The translations under genes and the position numbers were made by a program. A stretch of DNA of 64,000 bases from Archaeoglobus profundus DSM 5631 (GTDB taxonomy: Archaea; Halobacteriota; Archaeoglobi; Archaeoglobales; Archaeoglobaceae), in assembly GCF_000025285.1 (NCBI RefSeq), contig NC_013741.1:62001-126000 (forward strand), written 5' to 3'. Position 1 is the stretch's first letter. Every line of letters starts with the position of its first letter. Shown one piece after another: positions 9,307 to 18,809 of this stretch. A model generated the notes under the pieces. It did not search any database, was not told the DNA's origin, and was given only the letters and a program-made list of their open reading frames with translations.

Positions 9307-9930
9307 ATGATTTCATCTATGCGAAGACTCACACTTGAAGAAGGAACTAAAGCTGTCAAGCTTGCAAGAAAAGCTATTGAAGTTTATCTTTCAGAGGGGA
9401 GGGTTATTGAGGATAGACTTTCTGGGGTTTTTGAGGAGAAAAGAGGTGTTTTCACAACTCTGACCAAGCACGGAGAATTAAGAGGATGTATAGGATTTCC
9501 CTACCCAGTTAAGAGGCTTGATGAAGCCATAATAGAGTCTGCAATCGCTGCAGCAACCGAAGATCCACGATTTCCGCCTGTAAGCTTGGAGGAAATGGAT
9601 GAAATAACGGTTGAAGTTACAATCTTGACACCACCCGAAAAGCTAAGAGTTAAACCAACCGAACTTCCAAAGTACATCGAGATAGGTAGACACGGCTTAA
9701 TGGTCAAATACGGCTTTTATTCGGGATTACTTCTACCACAGGTTGCTGTTGAGTACAACATGGACGCTGAGGAGTTTTTATCGCAAACCTGCTTGAAAGC
9801 CGGGTTGCCACCAGACTGCTGGTTCTACGCAGAAGTTTACCGATTTGAAGGGCAGATATTTAAGGAGGCTGTACCTAGAGGTGATGTCGTTGAAGTTAAG
9901 CTAGGGGGCGCCAAAAATTGTCACAGGTGA
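9307..9930 (+). CDS. AMMECR1 domain protein (AmmeMemoRadiSam system protein A)
   Basis: The 207-residue protein carries the AMMECR1 hallmark ELRGCIGF (LRGCIG, near residues 58-64), and [20 protein letters not shown]. The family is found in archaea and eukaryotes and is linked with a Memo-like protein and a radical SAM enzyme; a radical SAM member lies at 34341 in this window. Function is unknown. It starts one base after the symporter stop, so it is probably co-transcribed. The last eight residues run into a G/C-rich inverted repeat and may be a poorly conserved tail. Confidence 0.92.
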   Translation: MISSMRRLTLEEGTKAVKLARKAIEVYLSEGRVIEDRLSGVFEEKRGVFTTLTKHGELRGCIGFPYPVKRLDEAIIESAIAAATEDPRFPPVSLEEMDEITVEVTILTPPEKLRVKPTELPKYIEIGRHGLMVKYGFYSGLLLPQVAVEYNMDAEEFLSQTCLKAGLPPDCWFYAEVYRFEGQIFKEAVPRGDVVEVKLGGAKNCHR

Positions 9931-9971
9931 CGGCGGGGTTCGACCGATGCAAATGTTGCAATGGCACCCCC
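9904..9971. other. Candidate structured RNA or terminator, cloverleaf-like
   Basis: GGGGGCGCC (9904-9912) can pair with GGCACCCCC (9963-9971) with a single mismatch. Inside lie three small hairpins: GTCA/TGAC at 9920-9931, CGG/CCG around GGTTCGA at 9934-9946, and TGCAA/TTGCA at 9948-9960. This makes a four-way junction of 68 nt at the junction of two convergent genes. It is not a tRNA, since arm lengths and loops do not fit. The strand is unknown, and a bidirectional terminator remains possible. Confidence 0.35.
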
Positions 9972-10008
9972 TTCAAAAATTTGCCATGATATTACATAAG
10001 CATTTCGG

Positions 10009-10980
10009 TTAGAACTTTATGTCAAGTGGGTAGTGGCAGGCGAATTTGTGTCCGTCTCCTTCGAGTTTTGGCTCCTCTACTCTACACTTCTCCCTAGCAA
10101 ATGGACACCTAGGATGAAATCTGCATCCCTTGGGGATATCTATGGGATTTGCAACATCGCCGAATATTTCAATCCTCTTTCTCTTAGCAACAAAGCTCGG
10201 TACCGAGGAGATTAAAGCAGCCGTGTAAGGGTGCTTTGGACGATATATGACGTCTTTAGTATCACCGATCTCAACTATTTTGCCAAGGTACATTACGGCA
10301 ATTCTATTGCCAACGATCTTTGCAACCGATAAATCGTGAGTTATGAAAAGCATGCCGAGATCGTACTCTCTTTTGAAAGACATTAAAAGCTCCAGAATCG
10401 AGGCTCTCAAGCTGACGTCTATCATCGAAACAGGTTCATCCGCAACGACGAACTCCGGTTTCAGTATCATTGCTCTGGCAATCGCAACTCTCTGCCTCTG
10501 TCCTCCAGAGAGCTGATAGGGGAATCTGTCGAAGAACTGATCAGCTGGCAATCCGACCTTATCGAGCATTTTCATGGCGATCTCTTCAGCTTCTTCTCTA
10601 TCTGCAATACCGTGAATAAGGAGAGGATCAACTAGATGCTCTCCTATCTTCATCCTCGGGTTTAGAGAAGCATAGGGATCTTGAAATATCATCTGAATGT
10701 ATCTTCTCATTCTTCTAAATTCCTCCTTATTAAGTTGCGTCAGATCCTTACCCTTAAAAATTATCTTACCTTCAGTAGGTTTCTCCAATCCTACGAGGAT
10801 TCTACCCGTTGTAGTTTTTCCACATCCACTCTCGCCTACAAGCGATAGAACTTCACCTTTCTCAATCTCAAAATCTATGCCATCAACAGCCCTGATGTAA
10901 TCTATTCTCCTTGAAAGCAGTATCTCTATAGCGGATTTCTGAACTGGAAAGTACTTCTTAAGTCCAACTACCTTCAGCAT
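10009..10980 (-). CDS. Peptide-type ABC transporter ATP-binding protein (OppF/DppF-like)
   Basis: 323 residues with Walker A GESGCGKTTTGR, signature LSGGQRQRVAIARA, Walker B FVVADEPVSMID and the C-terminal oligopeptide-transporter cysteines CRFHPRCPFAREKC. It energises import together with the paired ATPase upstream. It is the last gene of a five-gene minus-strand operon (binding protein, two permeases, two ATPases), starting 3 nt after the previous stop. The substrate may be oligopeptides, but relatives also import other solutes. Confidence 0.93.
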   Translation of the reverse strand: MLKVVGLKKYFPVQKSAIEILLSRRIDYIRAVDGIDFEIEKGEVLSLVGESGCGKTTTGRILVGLEKPTEGKIIFKGKDLTQLNKEEFRRMRRYIQMIFQDPYASLNPRMKIGEHLVDPLLIHGIADREEAEEIAMKMLDKVGLPADQFFDRFPYQLSGGQRQRVAIARAMILKPEFVVADEPVSMIDVSLRASILELLMSFKREYDLGMLFITHDLSVAKIVGNRIAVMYLGKIVEIGDTKDVIYRPKHPYTAALISSVPSFVAKRKRIEIFGDVANPIDIPKGCRFHPRCPFAREKCRVEEPKLEGDGHKFACHYPLDIKF

Positions 10981-10983
10981 CTC

Positions 10984-11925
10984 TCACACCTCGCAATGCC
11001 AGCATTTTACAATTCTACCTTCCAAATCAACCACTGGTGGTTCTCTTTTGCACTTTTCATCCGCTAACGGGCACCTTGGTCTGAATCTGCAACCTTCAGG
11101 AGGATTTGCCAAATCTGGAGGAAATCCGGGTATGGGTTTAATCTTCTTGTCTATCCAGAGATCTGGTACGGAATCGATTAATGCCTTAGAATATGGATGT
11201 AGGGGATCTTCTACAAGATCCCTAGCCCTACCAAACTCTACAAGCCATCCCGCATACATCACAGCTATTTTATCGCTTCTTTCAGAAGCGAGAGCAAAGT
11301 CGTGCGTTATAAGGATTATCGCCCTTCCTTCCTTCTTCATCGATTCGAGTATGTCCATTATCTTCTCTTGAACTATTACATCAAGGGCAGTCGTTGGTTC
11401 ATCGGCAATCAGTAGTTTCGGATTCAAGCTAATAGCCATTGCGATCATTACCCTCTGTCTTTGTCCTCCAGAAAGCTGATGAGGATAGTAGTTTATCCTG
11501 TTGGCGGGTAGACCTACCTTTTCGAGCATTCTTCCAGCAATTTCGAGTGCCTCCTTTTTGGATACTTTCGTATGCTCCATTATAGTCTCTGCCATCTGAT
11601 CTCCTATCTTCTCAAGTGGATCTAAACTGGTCATTGGATCCTGAAAAACCATTCCTATTTCCTTCCCCCTGATTTTCCTCATCTCCTTCTCGCTAAATCT
11701 TAAGAGATCTCTTCCGTCAAAAATTATCCTTCCTCCAACTATCTTTCCTGGAGGATTTATCAGCTTGATTATGGAATAAGCAAGTGTGGATTTACCACAT
11801 CCACTTTCACCAACGACCGAAACAAACTCACCTCTATTCACGTTGAAAGATACACCGTCAACTGCCTTTACGACTCCTCTCTTTGATTCAAAGTATGTCT
11901 TCAAATTCTCAATTCTCAGTAGCAT
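10984..11925 (-). CDS. Peptide-type ABC transporter ATP-binding protein (OppD/DppD-like)
   Basis: 313 residues with Walker [14 protein letters not shown], signature LSGGQRQRVMIAMAI, Walker B LLIADEPTTALDV and the C-terminal CRFRPRCPLADEKC typical of OppD/DppD. It forms a heterodimer with the downstream ATPase under the two permeases. The start codon ATG overlaps the stop of the upstream permease by a single base, so translation is probably coupled. Confidence 0.93.
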   Translation of the reverse strand: MLLRIENLKTYFESKRGVVKAVDGVSFNVNRGEFVSVVGESGCGKSTLAYSIIKLINPPGKIVGGRIIFDGRDLLRFSEKEMRKIRGKEIGMVFQDPMTSLDPLEKIGDQMAETIMEHTKVSKKEALEIAGRMLEKVGLPANRINYYPHQLSGGQRQRVMIAMAISLNPKLLIADEPTTALDVIVQEKIMDILESMKKEGRAIILITHDFALASERSDKIAVMYAGWLVEFGRARDLVEDPLHPYSKALIDSVPDLWIDKKIKPIPGFPPDLANPPEGCRFRPRCPLADEKCKREPPVVDLEGRIVKCWHCEV

Positions 11926-12782
11926 TATCTCTCCCTCCTTGGTGCATAGATTTCGCTTAAACCTTCACCTATCAAAGCAAATCCAAGCGAGAGTAGCATT
12001 ACCATTAGTCCTGGAAATGTTATCATCCACCAGTACCCTGCTGGAAGATATGGCCTTCCAGATGCAAGTTCGAATCCCCAGTCCGGTGTTGGAGCGCTTA
12101 CTATGAACCCCAGAAAGCTCAGACCAGCTTCTGTTAGTATAGCATCAGCTACGCTGAGGGAGAAAACAACTACGAGTGTAGGAATCAAGTTTGGAAGTAT
12201 GTATTTTCTCATTATCTTGAAATCCGTTGCTCCTATAGCCTTCGCAGCTTCAACAAACAGCTGTGCCTTAATGCTTAGCGTTTGTCCTCTTATCATTCTG
12301 AAGTATGTCGGTATGTATACGACAGAAATCGCTACAATGGCGTTAACTACGCTAGGTCCAAGAACAGCTGCAATAGCTATGGCCAGTATCAACCCGGGGA
12401 ATGCGTACATGCTGTCCATCAACATCGATAGAACTCTGTCGAGCTTTCCTCCAAAGTACCCTGAAATCAACCCGAGCGGTACTCCAACGATCATCGAGGC
12501 AAGAGAGGCTGAAAGAACTACAGACAAAACTACCCTCGAGCCGAAGACGATTCTCGAGAATATATCTCTGCCCAAGTTGTCAGTTCCCATTATGTGCTTC
12601 AAGCTTGGAGGCTGTAAGATATCACCGCTCGATTTTATCGGATCGTAAGGTGCTATGAACGGTGCAAATACGGCCATTATTACAACCGTTGCTACTATTG
12701 CCATACCAGCTAGAACCATGTACCTTCCTTCAGTTTTGGGGATCACACCGAATATCGTAGTTGCAAGGTTCCTTACCTCCAT
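11925..12782 (-). CDS. Peptide-type ABC transporter permease (OppC/DppC-like)
   Basis: 285 residues with an N-terminal membrane segment, the conserved HIMGTDNLGRDIFSRIVFGSR after it and the EAA-loop region EAAKAIGATDFKIMRKYILPN. This is the second permease of the importer. It starts 9 nt after the stop of the first permease. Confidence 0.92.
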   Translation of the reverse strand: MEVRNLATTIFGVIPKTEGRYMVLAGMAIVATVVIMAVFAPFIAPYDPIKSSGDILQPPSLKHIMGTDNLGRDIFSRIVFGSRVVLSVVLSASLASMIVGVPLGLISGYFGGKLDRVLSMLMDSMYAFPGLILAIAIAAVLGPSVVNAIVAISVVYIPTYFRMIRGQTLSIKAQLFVEAAKAIGATDFKIMRKYILPNLIPTLVVVFSLSVADAILTEAGLSFLGFIVSAPTPDWGFELASGRPYLPAGYWWMITFPGLMVMLLSLGFALIGEGLSEIYAPRRER

Positions 12783-12791
12783 ACTGTCACC

Positions 12792-13802
12792 TCAATACCT
12801 TATTCTTGGATCGAGCAGTGCATACACTATATCCACAATGAGGCTGATTAGAGCTACAAACACAGCATAGAAGACTATGGCTCCTTGTACGGATGTGTAG
12901 TCTCTGTACTCTATCCTCTCTATCAGGAATGTACCCATACCCGGCCACGAGAAAGTAGTTTCAGTCAGGACTGCTCCAGCCAGAAGTATTGCAAACTGGA
13001 GACCCATCAGAGTTACTACGGGTATGAAAGCGTTCTTCATCGCATGCTTTATTACCTTCCACTCGCTCACACCTCTCGCTCTGTATGCAGTTATGAAATC
13101 CTGACTCAAGACATCTATCAAATTGTTCCTCAGTATTCTCGTGTAAGCTCCTGAGAGAACTATTCCCAACGTTAGAGATGGCAGTACGAGGTGAGATAGG
13201 GCATCAACGAGAGCGTTGAAGTTGAGAGTGAGAATGCTGTCTATGACGTAAAGTCCTGTTATGGTTTCGGGGGCGTTTCCGGGCGTTATCCTTCCACCTA
13301 TGGGTAAAAGCTTGAGATATACTCCGAAAAACATCTGGAGAAGCATACCAAACCACGGTATGAAGAGTGTGTAAGCAACTATGCTGTATATCCTCATTGA
13401 GGCATCTATCTTGCTTCCTCTTTTGAAAGCTGCAATCGCACCCGTTAAAACACCGAGAAGGACGCTTATGATAAAACCGAATATCGTAAGTTCGAGAGTT
13501 GCAGGAAAGTGATCCATTATCTCCTCTATAACCGGTCTTTTGCCCCATATCATAGATCTCCCCAAGTCGCCTGTCAGTACGCCCTTGAGGTATTCGATGT
13601 ACTGGATATAGATTGGTTTATCCAGTCCAGCCTCGTGTTTCAGCTTCTCGAGCACTTCTGGCGGAACCTTTTGCCCAACCATCGCCGTTATGGGATCTCC
13701 GGGTATAATACGGAGTATAAAGAAGACTATCGTGAGTAATATTAGCACAGTAGGGATTACGAGTAGAGCTCTCGTGATTATGTAAGCCTTCAGCGAAGCC
13801 AT
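12792..13802 (-). CDS. Peptide-type ABC transporter permease (OppB/DppB-like)
   Basis: 336 residues with six predicted membrane segments, the N-terminal FFILRIIPGDPITAMVGQK typical of OppB/DppB and the EAA loop TAYRARGVSEWKVIKHAMKN. It is separated by 79 nt from the binding-protein gene before it; that gap contains a T-rich stretch that may lower permease expression relative to the binding protein. Confidence 0.92.
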   Translation of the reverse strand: MASLKAYIITRALLVIPTVLILLTIVFFILRIIPGDPITAMVGQKVPPEVLEKLKHEAGLDKPIYIQYIEYLKGVLTGDLGRSMIWGKRPVIEEIMDHFPATLELTIFGFIISVLLGVLTGAIAAFKRGSKIDASMRIYSIVAYTLFIPWFGMLLQMFFGVYLKLLPIGGRITPGNAPETITGLYVIDSILTLNFNALVDALSHLVLPSLTLGIVLSGAYTRILRNNLIDVLSQDFITAYRARGVSEWKVIKHAMKNAFIPVVTLMGLQFAILLAGAVLTETTFSWPGMGTFLIERIEYRDYTSVQGAIVFYAVFVALISLIVDIVYALLDPRIRY

Positions 13803-13835
13803 TTCCCCGAGTTGAGCGGTGTGAATAAAAGTTTT

Positions 13836-13881
13836 CTCATTTAAAAAATGAGAGCAAAAATATTAAAAATAAATTAATAAA
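13836..13881 (-). terminator. T-rich tract and small hairpin between binding-protein and permease genes
   Basis: Immediately after the binding-protein stop the minus strand reads through T-rich runs (TTTATTTTTAATATTTTTG), the usual archaeal termination signal, followed by a perfect 7-bp inverted repeat CTCATTT/AAATGAG at 13836-13852. Partial termination here would give more binding protein than transporter, a common arrangement. The activity itself is inferred. Confidence 0.5.
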
Positions 13882-15477
13882 TCATGTCTTGTAGATTGTG
13901 TAGTATTTGAGTATCATTGTAGGATCAAGCACTATTCCTTCAACGTTCTTCTTTGTGACTATCGTTAGCTTACCCTGAACAAGCGGTATTATTGGGGCAT
14001 CTTCTCCAAGTATCTCCTGTACCTTCTTGTACAACTGTTCTCTCTCTTCCTTACTCTGCGTTACCTGTGCCTTCTCAAGCAGTTCGTCAACTTCTGGATT
14101 GCTGTACGGGTATCCGAGCCAGTTGTTTGCATCGCTCTTTAGGAATGGCGTTGTGTAGTCGTCAGGATCGATGTAATCTGGATACCAGCCGAAGAGGGAC
14201 GCCATCATCAGTCCCTTTCTTGCATAGTCTACGTAGGTTGACCACTCCGCACTCTTGAGTTCTACCTCCATCATTCCCGTCTTTTCAAGCTGTTCCTTCA
14301 GAACTTGTGCGAGATCCTTTTCGGTATCTCCGTAGTGGGTGGGTGTCCACCAGAGCTCAATCTTCACCTTATTTTCCTCACTGTAACCAGCCTGCTTGAG
14401 CAACTCTCTTGCCTTCTCGATATTTCCGTCACCGTACAACTCCTTGAAGATGTCTATGTGACTCCACATCCCGTTGGGTATGAGAGAATACAGTGGCTCC
14501 ATCGTTCCCATGTACACCCTGTTCACTATATCGTTCCTGTCGATTGCGCAGGCGATAGCCTGTCTTACCAGCTTGTTCTTGGTCGGATAATCCTTTGTTT
14601 CGTTCGCATTGAGCACGAGATACCTTATGAATCCACCGGGAGCCTCTATTACCTTAAGATCTGGGTTCTGCTTCAGAGTCTTTATGTCGACTGGAGTGAG
14701 AGTTCTCCAAGCAATGTCTATTTCACCTCTTTCAAGTGCGAGTCTAAGTGTCGTAGCATCCTTGTAGAATCTTATAATAACTCTCTTTGTCTTTGGCTTC
14801 TCTCCGAAGAAGTACGGATTCTCCTCAAGTATTAGCTCCTGATCTCTGACCCACTTGACTATCTTGTACGGCCCTACACCACCAGCAGTCTGATCTGGGT
14901 CTATTTCATCTGGATTGTAGTTTGGATGAACTGGGAAGTACGGTGGTGTTGCTACCAACGCTAAGAAGTATGAAGCGGGCTTCTTCAATGTAAACTTTAC
15001 AGTATAGTCGTCCAAGGCTTCAACGTCCTTAACAAAGTCGTTTACGAGCCACGATGGATCTCCAGATATCTTCATAACTCTCTTTATACTCCTCACGACG
15101 TCGTGTGCCGTGCAAGGTGTTCCGTCGGCAAACTTCAAGTCCTTACGTAGGTGGAAGATGTATACAGTTCCGTTTTCCTTGACCTCATAACTCTCCGCCA
15201 GATAAGGTTCGAGTTCCGTTGTTCCTGGCTTGTATCTCATCAGACCTCCCATGATGTTGTACATTACCTCCCATGTGTAGAAGTCATAGGCGTTTGCTGG
15301 ATCTAGCTCCGTTATCTTGTCAGTCACACCAATTACGAGCTCTTCAGTTTCTGCTGGCTTGGTTTCTGTAGGTTTTGTGGTTGTGGGTGTTACTTCTGGC
15401 TTCTGCTGTGCGCATCCAAGTAGTGCTACAGCAACAACAACTATCAAAGCCAGCGCTAGAATGCTTTTAACTCTCAT
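13882..15477 (-). CDS. Extracellular solute-binding protein, family 5 (lipoprotein)
   Basis: The 531-residue protein starts with a signal peptide (MRVKSILALALIVVVAVALL), a lipobox LLGC with Cys22, then a Thr/Pro/Lys-rich linker and the family 5 core with YKPGTTELEPYLAESYEV and TAHDVVRSIKRVM. It would be tethered outside the cell and deliver the ligand to the permeases encoded downstream. ATG 15477 was chosen because a TATA-like aaatttatatt (about 15500-15510) lies 25-30 nt before it; a GTG five codons upstream is possible. Confidence 0.93.
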   Translation of the reverse strand: MRVKSILALALIVVVAVALLGCAQQKPEVTPTTTKPTETKPAETEELVIGVTDKITELDPANAYDFYTWEVMYNIMGGLMRYKPGTTELEPYLAESYEVKENGTVYIFHLRKDLKFADGTPCTAHDVVRSIKRVMKISGDPSWLVNDFVKDVEALDDYTVKFTLKKPASYFLALVATPPYFPVHPNYNPDEIDPDQTAGGVGPYKIVKWVRDQELILEENPYFFGEKPKTKRVIIRFYKDATTLRLALERGEIDIAWRTLTPVDIKTLKQNPDLKVIEAPGGFIRYLVLNANETKDYPTKNKLVRQAIACAIDRNDIVNRVYMGTMEPLYSLIPNGMWSHIDIFKELYGDGNIEKARELLKQAGYSEENKVKIELWWTPTHYGDTEKDLAQVLKEQLEKTGMMEVELKSAEWSTYVDYARKGLMMASLFGWYPDYIDPDDYTTPFLKSDANNWLGYPYSNPEVDELLEKAQVTQSKEEREQLYKKVQEILGEDAPIIPLVQGKLTIVTKKNVEGIVLDPTMILKYYTIYKT

Positions 15478-15549
15478 ATGAAAATTCGGCACAATCGAAT
15501 ATAAATTTCTTTACAAATCGAACGACAACGTGATAAAACGAGGCAAAGC

Positions 15550-16875
15550 TTGTCGGTTATGGAAGATGTAATCAAGAGAGCTTTGGAACTCGTAGTACCG
15601 AGTAAGGAAGAAATTGAGATAGCCAAGAAAGCTGAAGAAGAGCTAAAAAGAAGGTTGGATGATGCTTTGGAGGACTATCCGATGCTCGAATATCGTTTTT
15701 TGGGTAGCTATGCGAGAAACACTTGGCTTAGAGGTAACTTGGAGATAGACGTTTTTATACTCTTTCCGGAAGACACCCCAATGGAGGAGCTTGAAAAAAT
15801 CGGCTTGGAAATAGGTAAAGCTGTTGTTGACGAATACGAGTTGAGATACGCAGCTCATCCATACGTTCACGGTAAAGTTTTGGGTGTTGAGGTTGACGTC
15901 GTTCCCTGTTACAAGCTAAAATCTCCCGATAAGATAAAATCCGCAGTTGATAGAACTCCCTTCCACCACGATTGGCTGAAGGACAGAATCAAAGGGAAGG
16001 AGAACGACGTAAGGCTATTGAAGCAATTCCTTAAGGCTAACGGGATATACGGTGCTGAGTACAAGGTTAGAGGTTTTTCGGGTTATCTCTGTGAACTTTT
16101 GGTAGTATTTTACGGCTCTTTCTTGGATGTTGTGAAAAATGCGGTTAAGTGGAGAAGGGACACGGTAATAGACGTTCCGAACGGTAAAGTTTATCGAAAG
16201 AAGGGTGGTAGCTTCTTTGTAGTCGATCCCGTAGATCCGAAGAGAAACGTTGCAGCAAATCTCAGCTTGGACAACCTTGCCAAGTTCGTTCAGCTTTGTA
16301 GGGACTTTCTGAAAAGACCGTCACTGGATTTCTTTCTGTCAAAGGAGTTCGATTTGGATGAAGATGCATTTAGGAGGGAGAATAGGGTTGTGGTTGTTGT
16401 TGCATTTGAAAAGCCTAACATAGTTGAGGATAACCTCTATCCACAGCTCGAAAAGGCTTGTAGGGTGGTTGTGAACAACACGAGAGAATTCCAGCCTTTG
16501 AGATTTGGTTTCACCGCAGACGATCGATGCTACCTGATATTTGAGTTCGGTATTAGAGAACTTTCAAGGTTCTACAAGCACATGGGGCCGATATTCGAAG
16601 ATGAAGAGAATGTCGAGAGATTTTTGAAGAGGAATGAGAAGGTCTTCATAGAGAATGGAAGGTTCTGGGCTTTTAAGGAGAGAATGCACGTTAAACCGAA
16701 TGAAGCGGTAGCAGATGTCATTAAGAAGAATTGGCAAGGCATGGGTAAGGATGTCGGAGAGAAGCTTAGAGAGGGCTTTGAGATTTACGTGGGTGAAGAC
16801 GTTTTAAAGATAGAAAGCAAGGAATTCAGAAAGAAGTTGGCTGAGGTTCTTTGCATCAAACGTCCAAGTTCTTAA
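15550..16875 (+). CDS. cca: CCA-adding tRNA nucleotidyltransferase, archaeal class I
   Basis: 441 residues that resemble the A. fulgidus enzyme over their whole length. The nucleotidyltransferase head has FLGSYARNTWLRGNLEIDVF (Gly-Ser plus the metal-binding Asp) and a third acidic residue in VEVDVVPCYK; the tail includes AVDRTPFHHDWLKDRIKGKE and GYLCELLVVFYGSF. It builds the CCA end of tRNA; the tRNA-Lys and tRNA-Gly genes of this window do not encode CCA, while tRNA-Pro was not checked beyond its arms. TTG 15550 has a short GAGG before it; ATG 15559 is an equally long-supported choice. Its 3' end overlaps convergent gyrB by 20 nt. Confidence 0.96.
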   Translation: MSVMEDVIKRALELVVPSKEEIEIAKKAEEELKRRLDDALEDYPMLEYRFLGSYARNTWLRGNLEIDVFILFPEDTPMEELEKIGLEIGKAVVDEYELRYAAHPYVHGKVLGVEVDVVPCYKLKSPDKIKSAVDRTPFHHDWLKDRIKGKENDVRLLKQFLKANGIYGAEYKVRGFSGYLCELLVVFYGSFLDVVKNAVKWRRDTVIDVPNGKVYRKKGGSFFVVDPVDPKRNVAANLSLDNLAKFVQLCRDFLKRPSLDFFLSKEFDLDEDAFRRENRVVVVVAFEKPNIVEDNLYPQLEKACRVVVNNTREFQPLRFGFTADDRCYLIFEFGIRELSRFYKHMGPIFEDEENVERFLKRNEKVFIENGRFWAFKERMHVKPNEAVADVIKKNWQGMGKDVGEKLREGFEIYVGEDVLKIESKEFRKKLAEVLCIKRPSS

Positions 16876-18754
16876 CCTCTTTAGCATGGTTCAGTATGAA
16901 CTCCTTTCTCTCATCAACATTTTCTCCCATCAAGATTCTGAACATCTTTTCTGCTATGAGTGCATCTTCTATCGTAACTTTCACGAGCTTTCTCGTTTTG
17001 GGATTCATTGCGGTTTCCCACAACTGCTCTGGATTCATCTCTCCCAAACCTTTGAACCTCTGAACCTCGGCCTTTCCAATCTTCTTGAGAACATCTCGCA
17101 GTTCCTTTTCCGAATAAACGTAGTAAACCTTATCGCCTTTCTTAACCCTGTAAAGCGGAGGTAACGCTATGTAAACCATTCCAGCCTCTATAAGTGGTCT
17201 CATGTAGCGGTAGAAGAATGTTAAAAGAAGGGTTCTTATATGTGCACCGTCCACATCCGCATCGGTCATTATTATAATTTTTCCGTACCTAACCTTTGAG
17301 AGATCGAAATCCTTACCTATTCCTCCCCCTATGGCTGAGGCTATAGCCTTTATCTCCTCGTTTTTTAAAGCTCTCAGCATTCCAGCCTTCTCTACGTTAA
17401 TGATCTTACCTCTTATCGGTAAAACCGCTTGAAACCTCCTATCTCTTGCCTGCTTTGCAGAACCTCCGGCACTTTCACCCTCAACTATGAACAGTTCCCT
17501 CTCCTCCACATTCTTTGACGAACAATCCGCAAGCTTACCCGGTAGAGTTAGAGATATCTCTGCCTTTCTTTTGACTAGTTCTCTTGCCCTTCTTGCCATT
17601 TCCCTCGCTTTCATTGCCAGCAGGCACTTCTCTATTATCCTCTGAGCCTCGCTTGGATGCTCTTCAAGCCATCTGAGGAAGTTGTTGTAAACTAAAGATT
17701 CTACAACTGTCTTAACATCACTGTTCGTAAGCTTTGTCTTCGTTTGCCCCTCGAACTGAGGCTCAGGCACCTTAACACTTAAAACAGCCGTTAAGCCCTC
17801 CCTTATATCCGAACCGCTTATCGGTGTGAACTTCTTTACGTGCTTCTTTCCGTACTCGTTTATCGCTCTCGTTAAGCCCGCTCTAAATCCAGAGACGTGA
17901 GTACCTCCTTCGATTGTGTGTATGTTGTTCGCAAAAGCTAGTAGGTTTTCGAAATCCTCATTGGTGAATTGGAAAGCTATTTCGACGTTTATACCGTTCT
18001 TCTCACCGCTTATGTATACCACATCCGTTATTACGTCCTTACCTTTGTTCAGATATTTGACGAATCCGACTATACCCTCCTCCGAATAAAACTCCTTAAC
18101 CTTGCCAGTTCTTTCATCTATAAGCTTTATTCTCAAACCCTTATTGAGAAAAGCCAACTCCCTAAGTCTTTCCGCAACGACATCGTAATCGAATTCTTTA
18201 ACTTCAAAAATCTCAGGATCCGGCTTGAATCTTATTTTAGTTCCAGTTTCCTTCGTTTCTCCAACTACCTTTAAGGGTGTTACGGGTTTTCCCCTCTCGT
18301 AACGCTGGTAGTAGATTTTTCCGTTCCTCTTGACCCAAACCTCAAGCCATTCGGAAAGGGCATTCACAACTGACAAACCAACTCCATGCAAACCTCCAGA
18401 GACCTTGTAGGCCTTCTTACTGAACTTACCTCCAGCGTGCAACTTCGTCATAACAATTTCTAAAGCTGGCTTTTTGAAAATGGGATGCTCCTCAACTGGA
18501 ATACCCCTCCCGTTGTCCTCAACACTCGCAGAACCGTCTTTGTGCAGTGTAACGACTATTCGATTGCAGTAACCAGCTAAAGCTTCATCTATGCTGTTAT
18601 CTACAATCTCCCATAGGAGGTGATGGAATCCCCTACTTCCGGTACTTCCTACGTACATTCCCGGCCTCTTTCTCACGGCTTGAATGTCGTCTAAGACCTC
18701 GATAGCCTCAGCCGTGTAGTCGCTCATAGCTAAAAATGTAGATGATATCGGCAT
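16856..18754 (-). CDS. gyrB: DNA gyrase subunit B
   Basis: 632 residues: GHKL ATPase with EIVDNSIDEALAG, VEDNGRGIP and GGLHGVGLSVVNALSEW, then the Toprim domain with VEGESAGGSAKQARDR and MTDADVDGAHIRTLLLTF. It is the ATP-driven subunit of a bacterial-type gyrase; Archaeoglobus has one. No gyrA lies in the window. ATG 18754 has a TATA-like AAATATTTAAC (18772-18782) 23-25 nt upstream, so a leaderless start; a second ATG at 18727 would give the shorter N-terminus seen in relatives. The IS607-like element begins right behind this promoter. Confidence 0.97.
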   Translation of the reverse strand: MPISSTFLAMSDYTAEAIEVLDDIQAVRKRPGMYVGSTGSRGFHHLLWEIVDNSIDEALAGYCNRIVVTLHKDGSASVEDNGRGIPVEEHPIFKKPALEIVMTKLHAGGKFSKKAYKVSGGLHGVGLSVVNALSEWLEVWVKRNGKIYYQRYERGKPVTPLKVVGETKETGTKIRFKPDPEIFEVKEFDYDVVAERLRELAFLNKGLRIKLIDERTGKVKEFYSEEGIVGFVKYLNKGKDVITDVVYISGEKNGINVEIAFQFTNEDFENLLAFANNIHTIEGGTHVSGFRAGLTRAINEYGKKHVKKFTPISGSDIREGLTAVLSVKVPEPQFEGQTKTKLTNSDVKTVVESLVYNNFLRWLEEHPSEAQRIIEKCLLAMKAREMARRARELVKRKAEISLTLPGKLADCSSKNVEERELFIVEGESAGGSAKQARDRRFQAVLPIRGKIINVEKAGMLRALKNEEIKAIASAIGGGIGKDFDLSKVRYGKIIIMTDADVDGAHIRTLLLTFFYRYMRPLIEAGMVYIALPPLYRVKKGDKVYYVYSEKELRDVLKKIGKAEVQRFKGLGEMNPEQLWETAMNPKTRKLVKVTIEDALIAEKMFRILMGENVDERKEFILNHAKEVKNLDV

Positions 18755-18771
18755 AAAATCCTTGTGAAACT

Positions 18772-18782
18772 GTTAAATATTT
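18772..18782 (-). promoter_or_regulatory. TATA-like box of gyrB
   Basis: On the minus strand AAATATTTAAC is centred about 23-25 nt before the gyrB ATG at 18754. The left boundary of the insertion element lies within or directly next to it, so the insertion appears to have kept the promoter intact. Confidence 0.5.
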
Positions 18783-18809
18783 GGTAGACATATATAGACA
18801 TTGGTAGAC

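Noticed and set aside
9904-9971. H/ACA RNA or tRNA
   Set aside because: There is no ACA at the expected place and the arms do not have tRNA lengths.
14305-14835. Long open frame on the plus strand inside the binding-protein gene
   Set aside because: Shadow of the SBP5 coding frame; the composition is that of an antisense reading.
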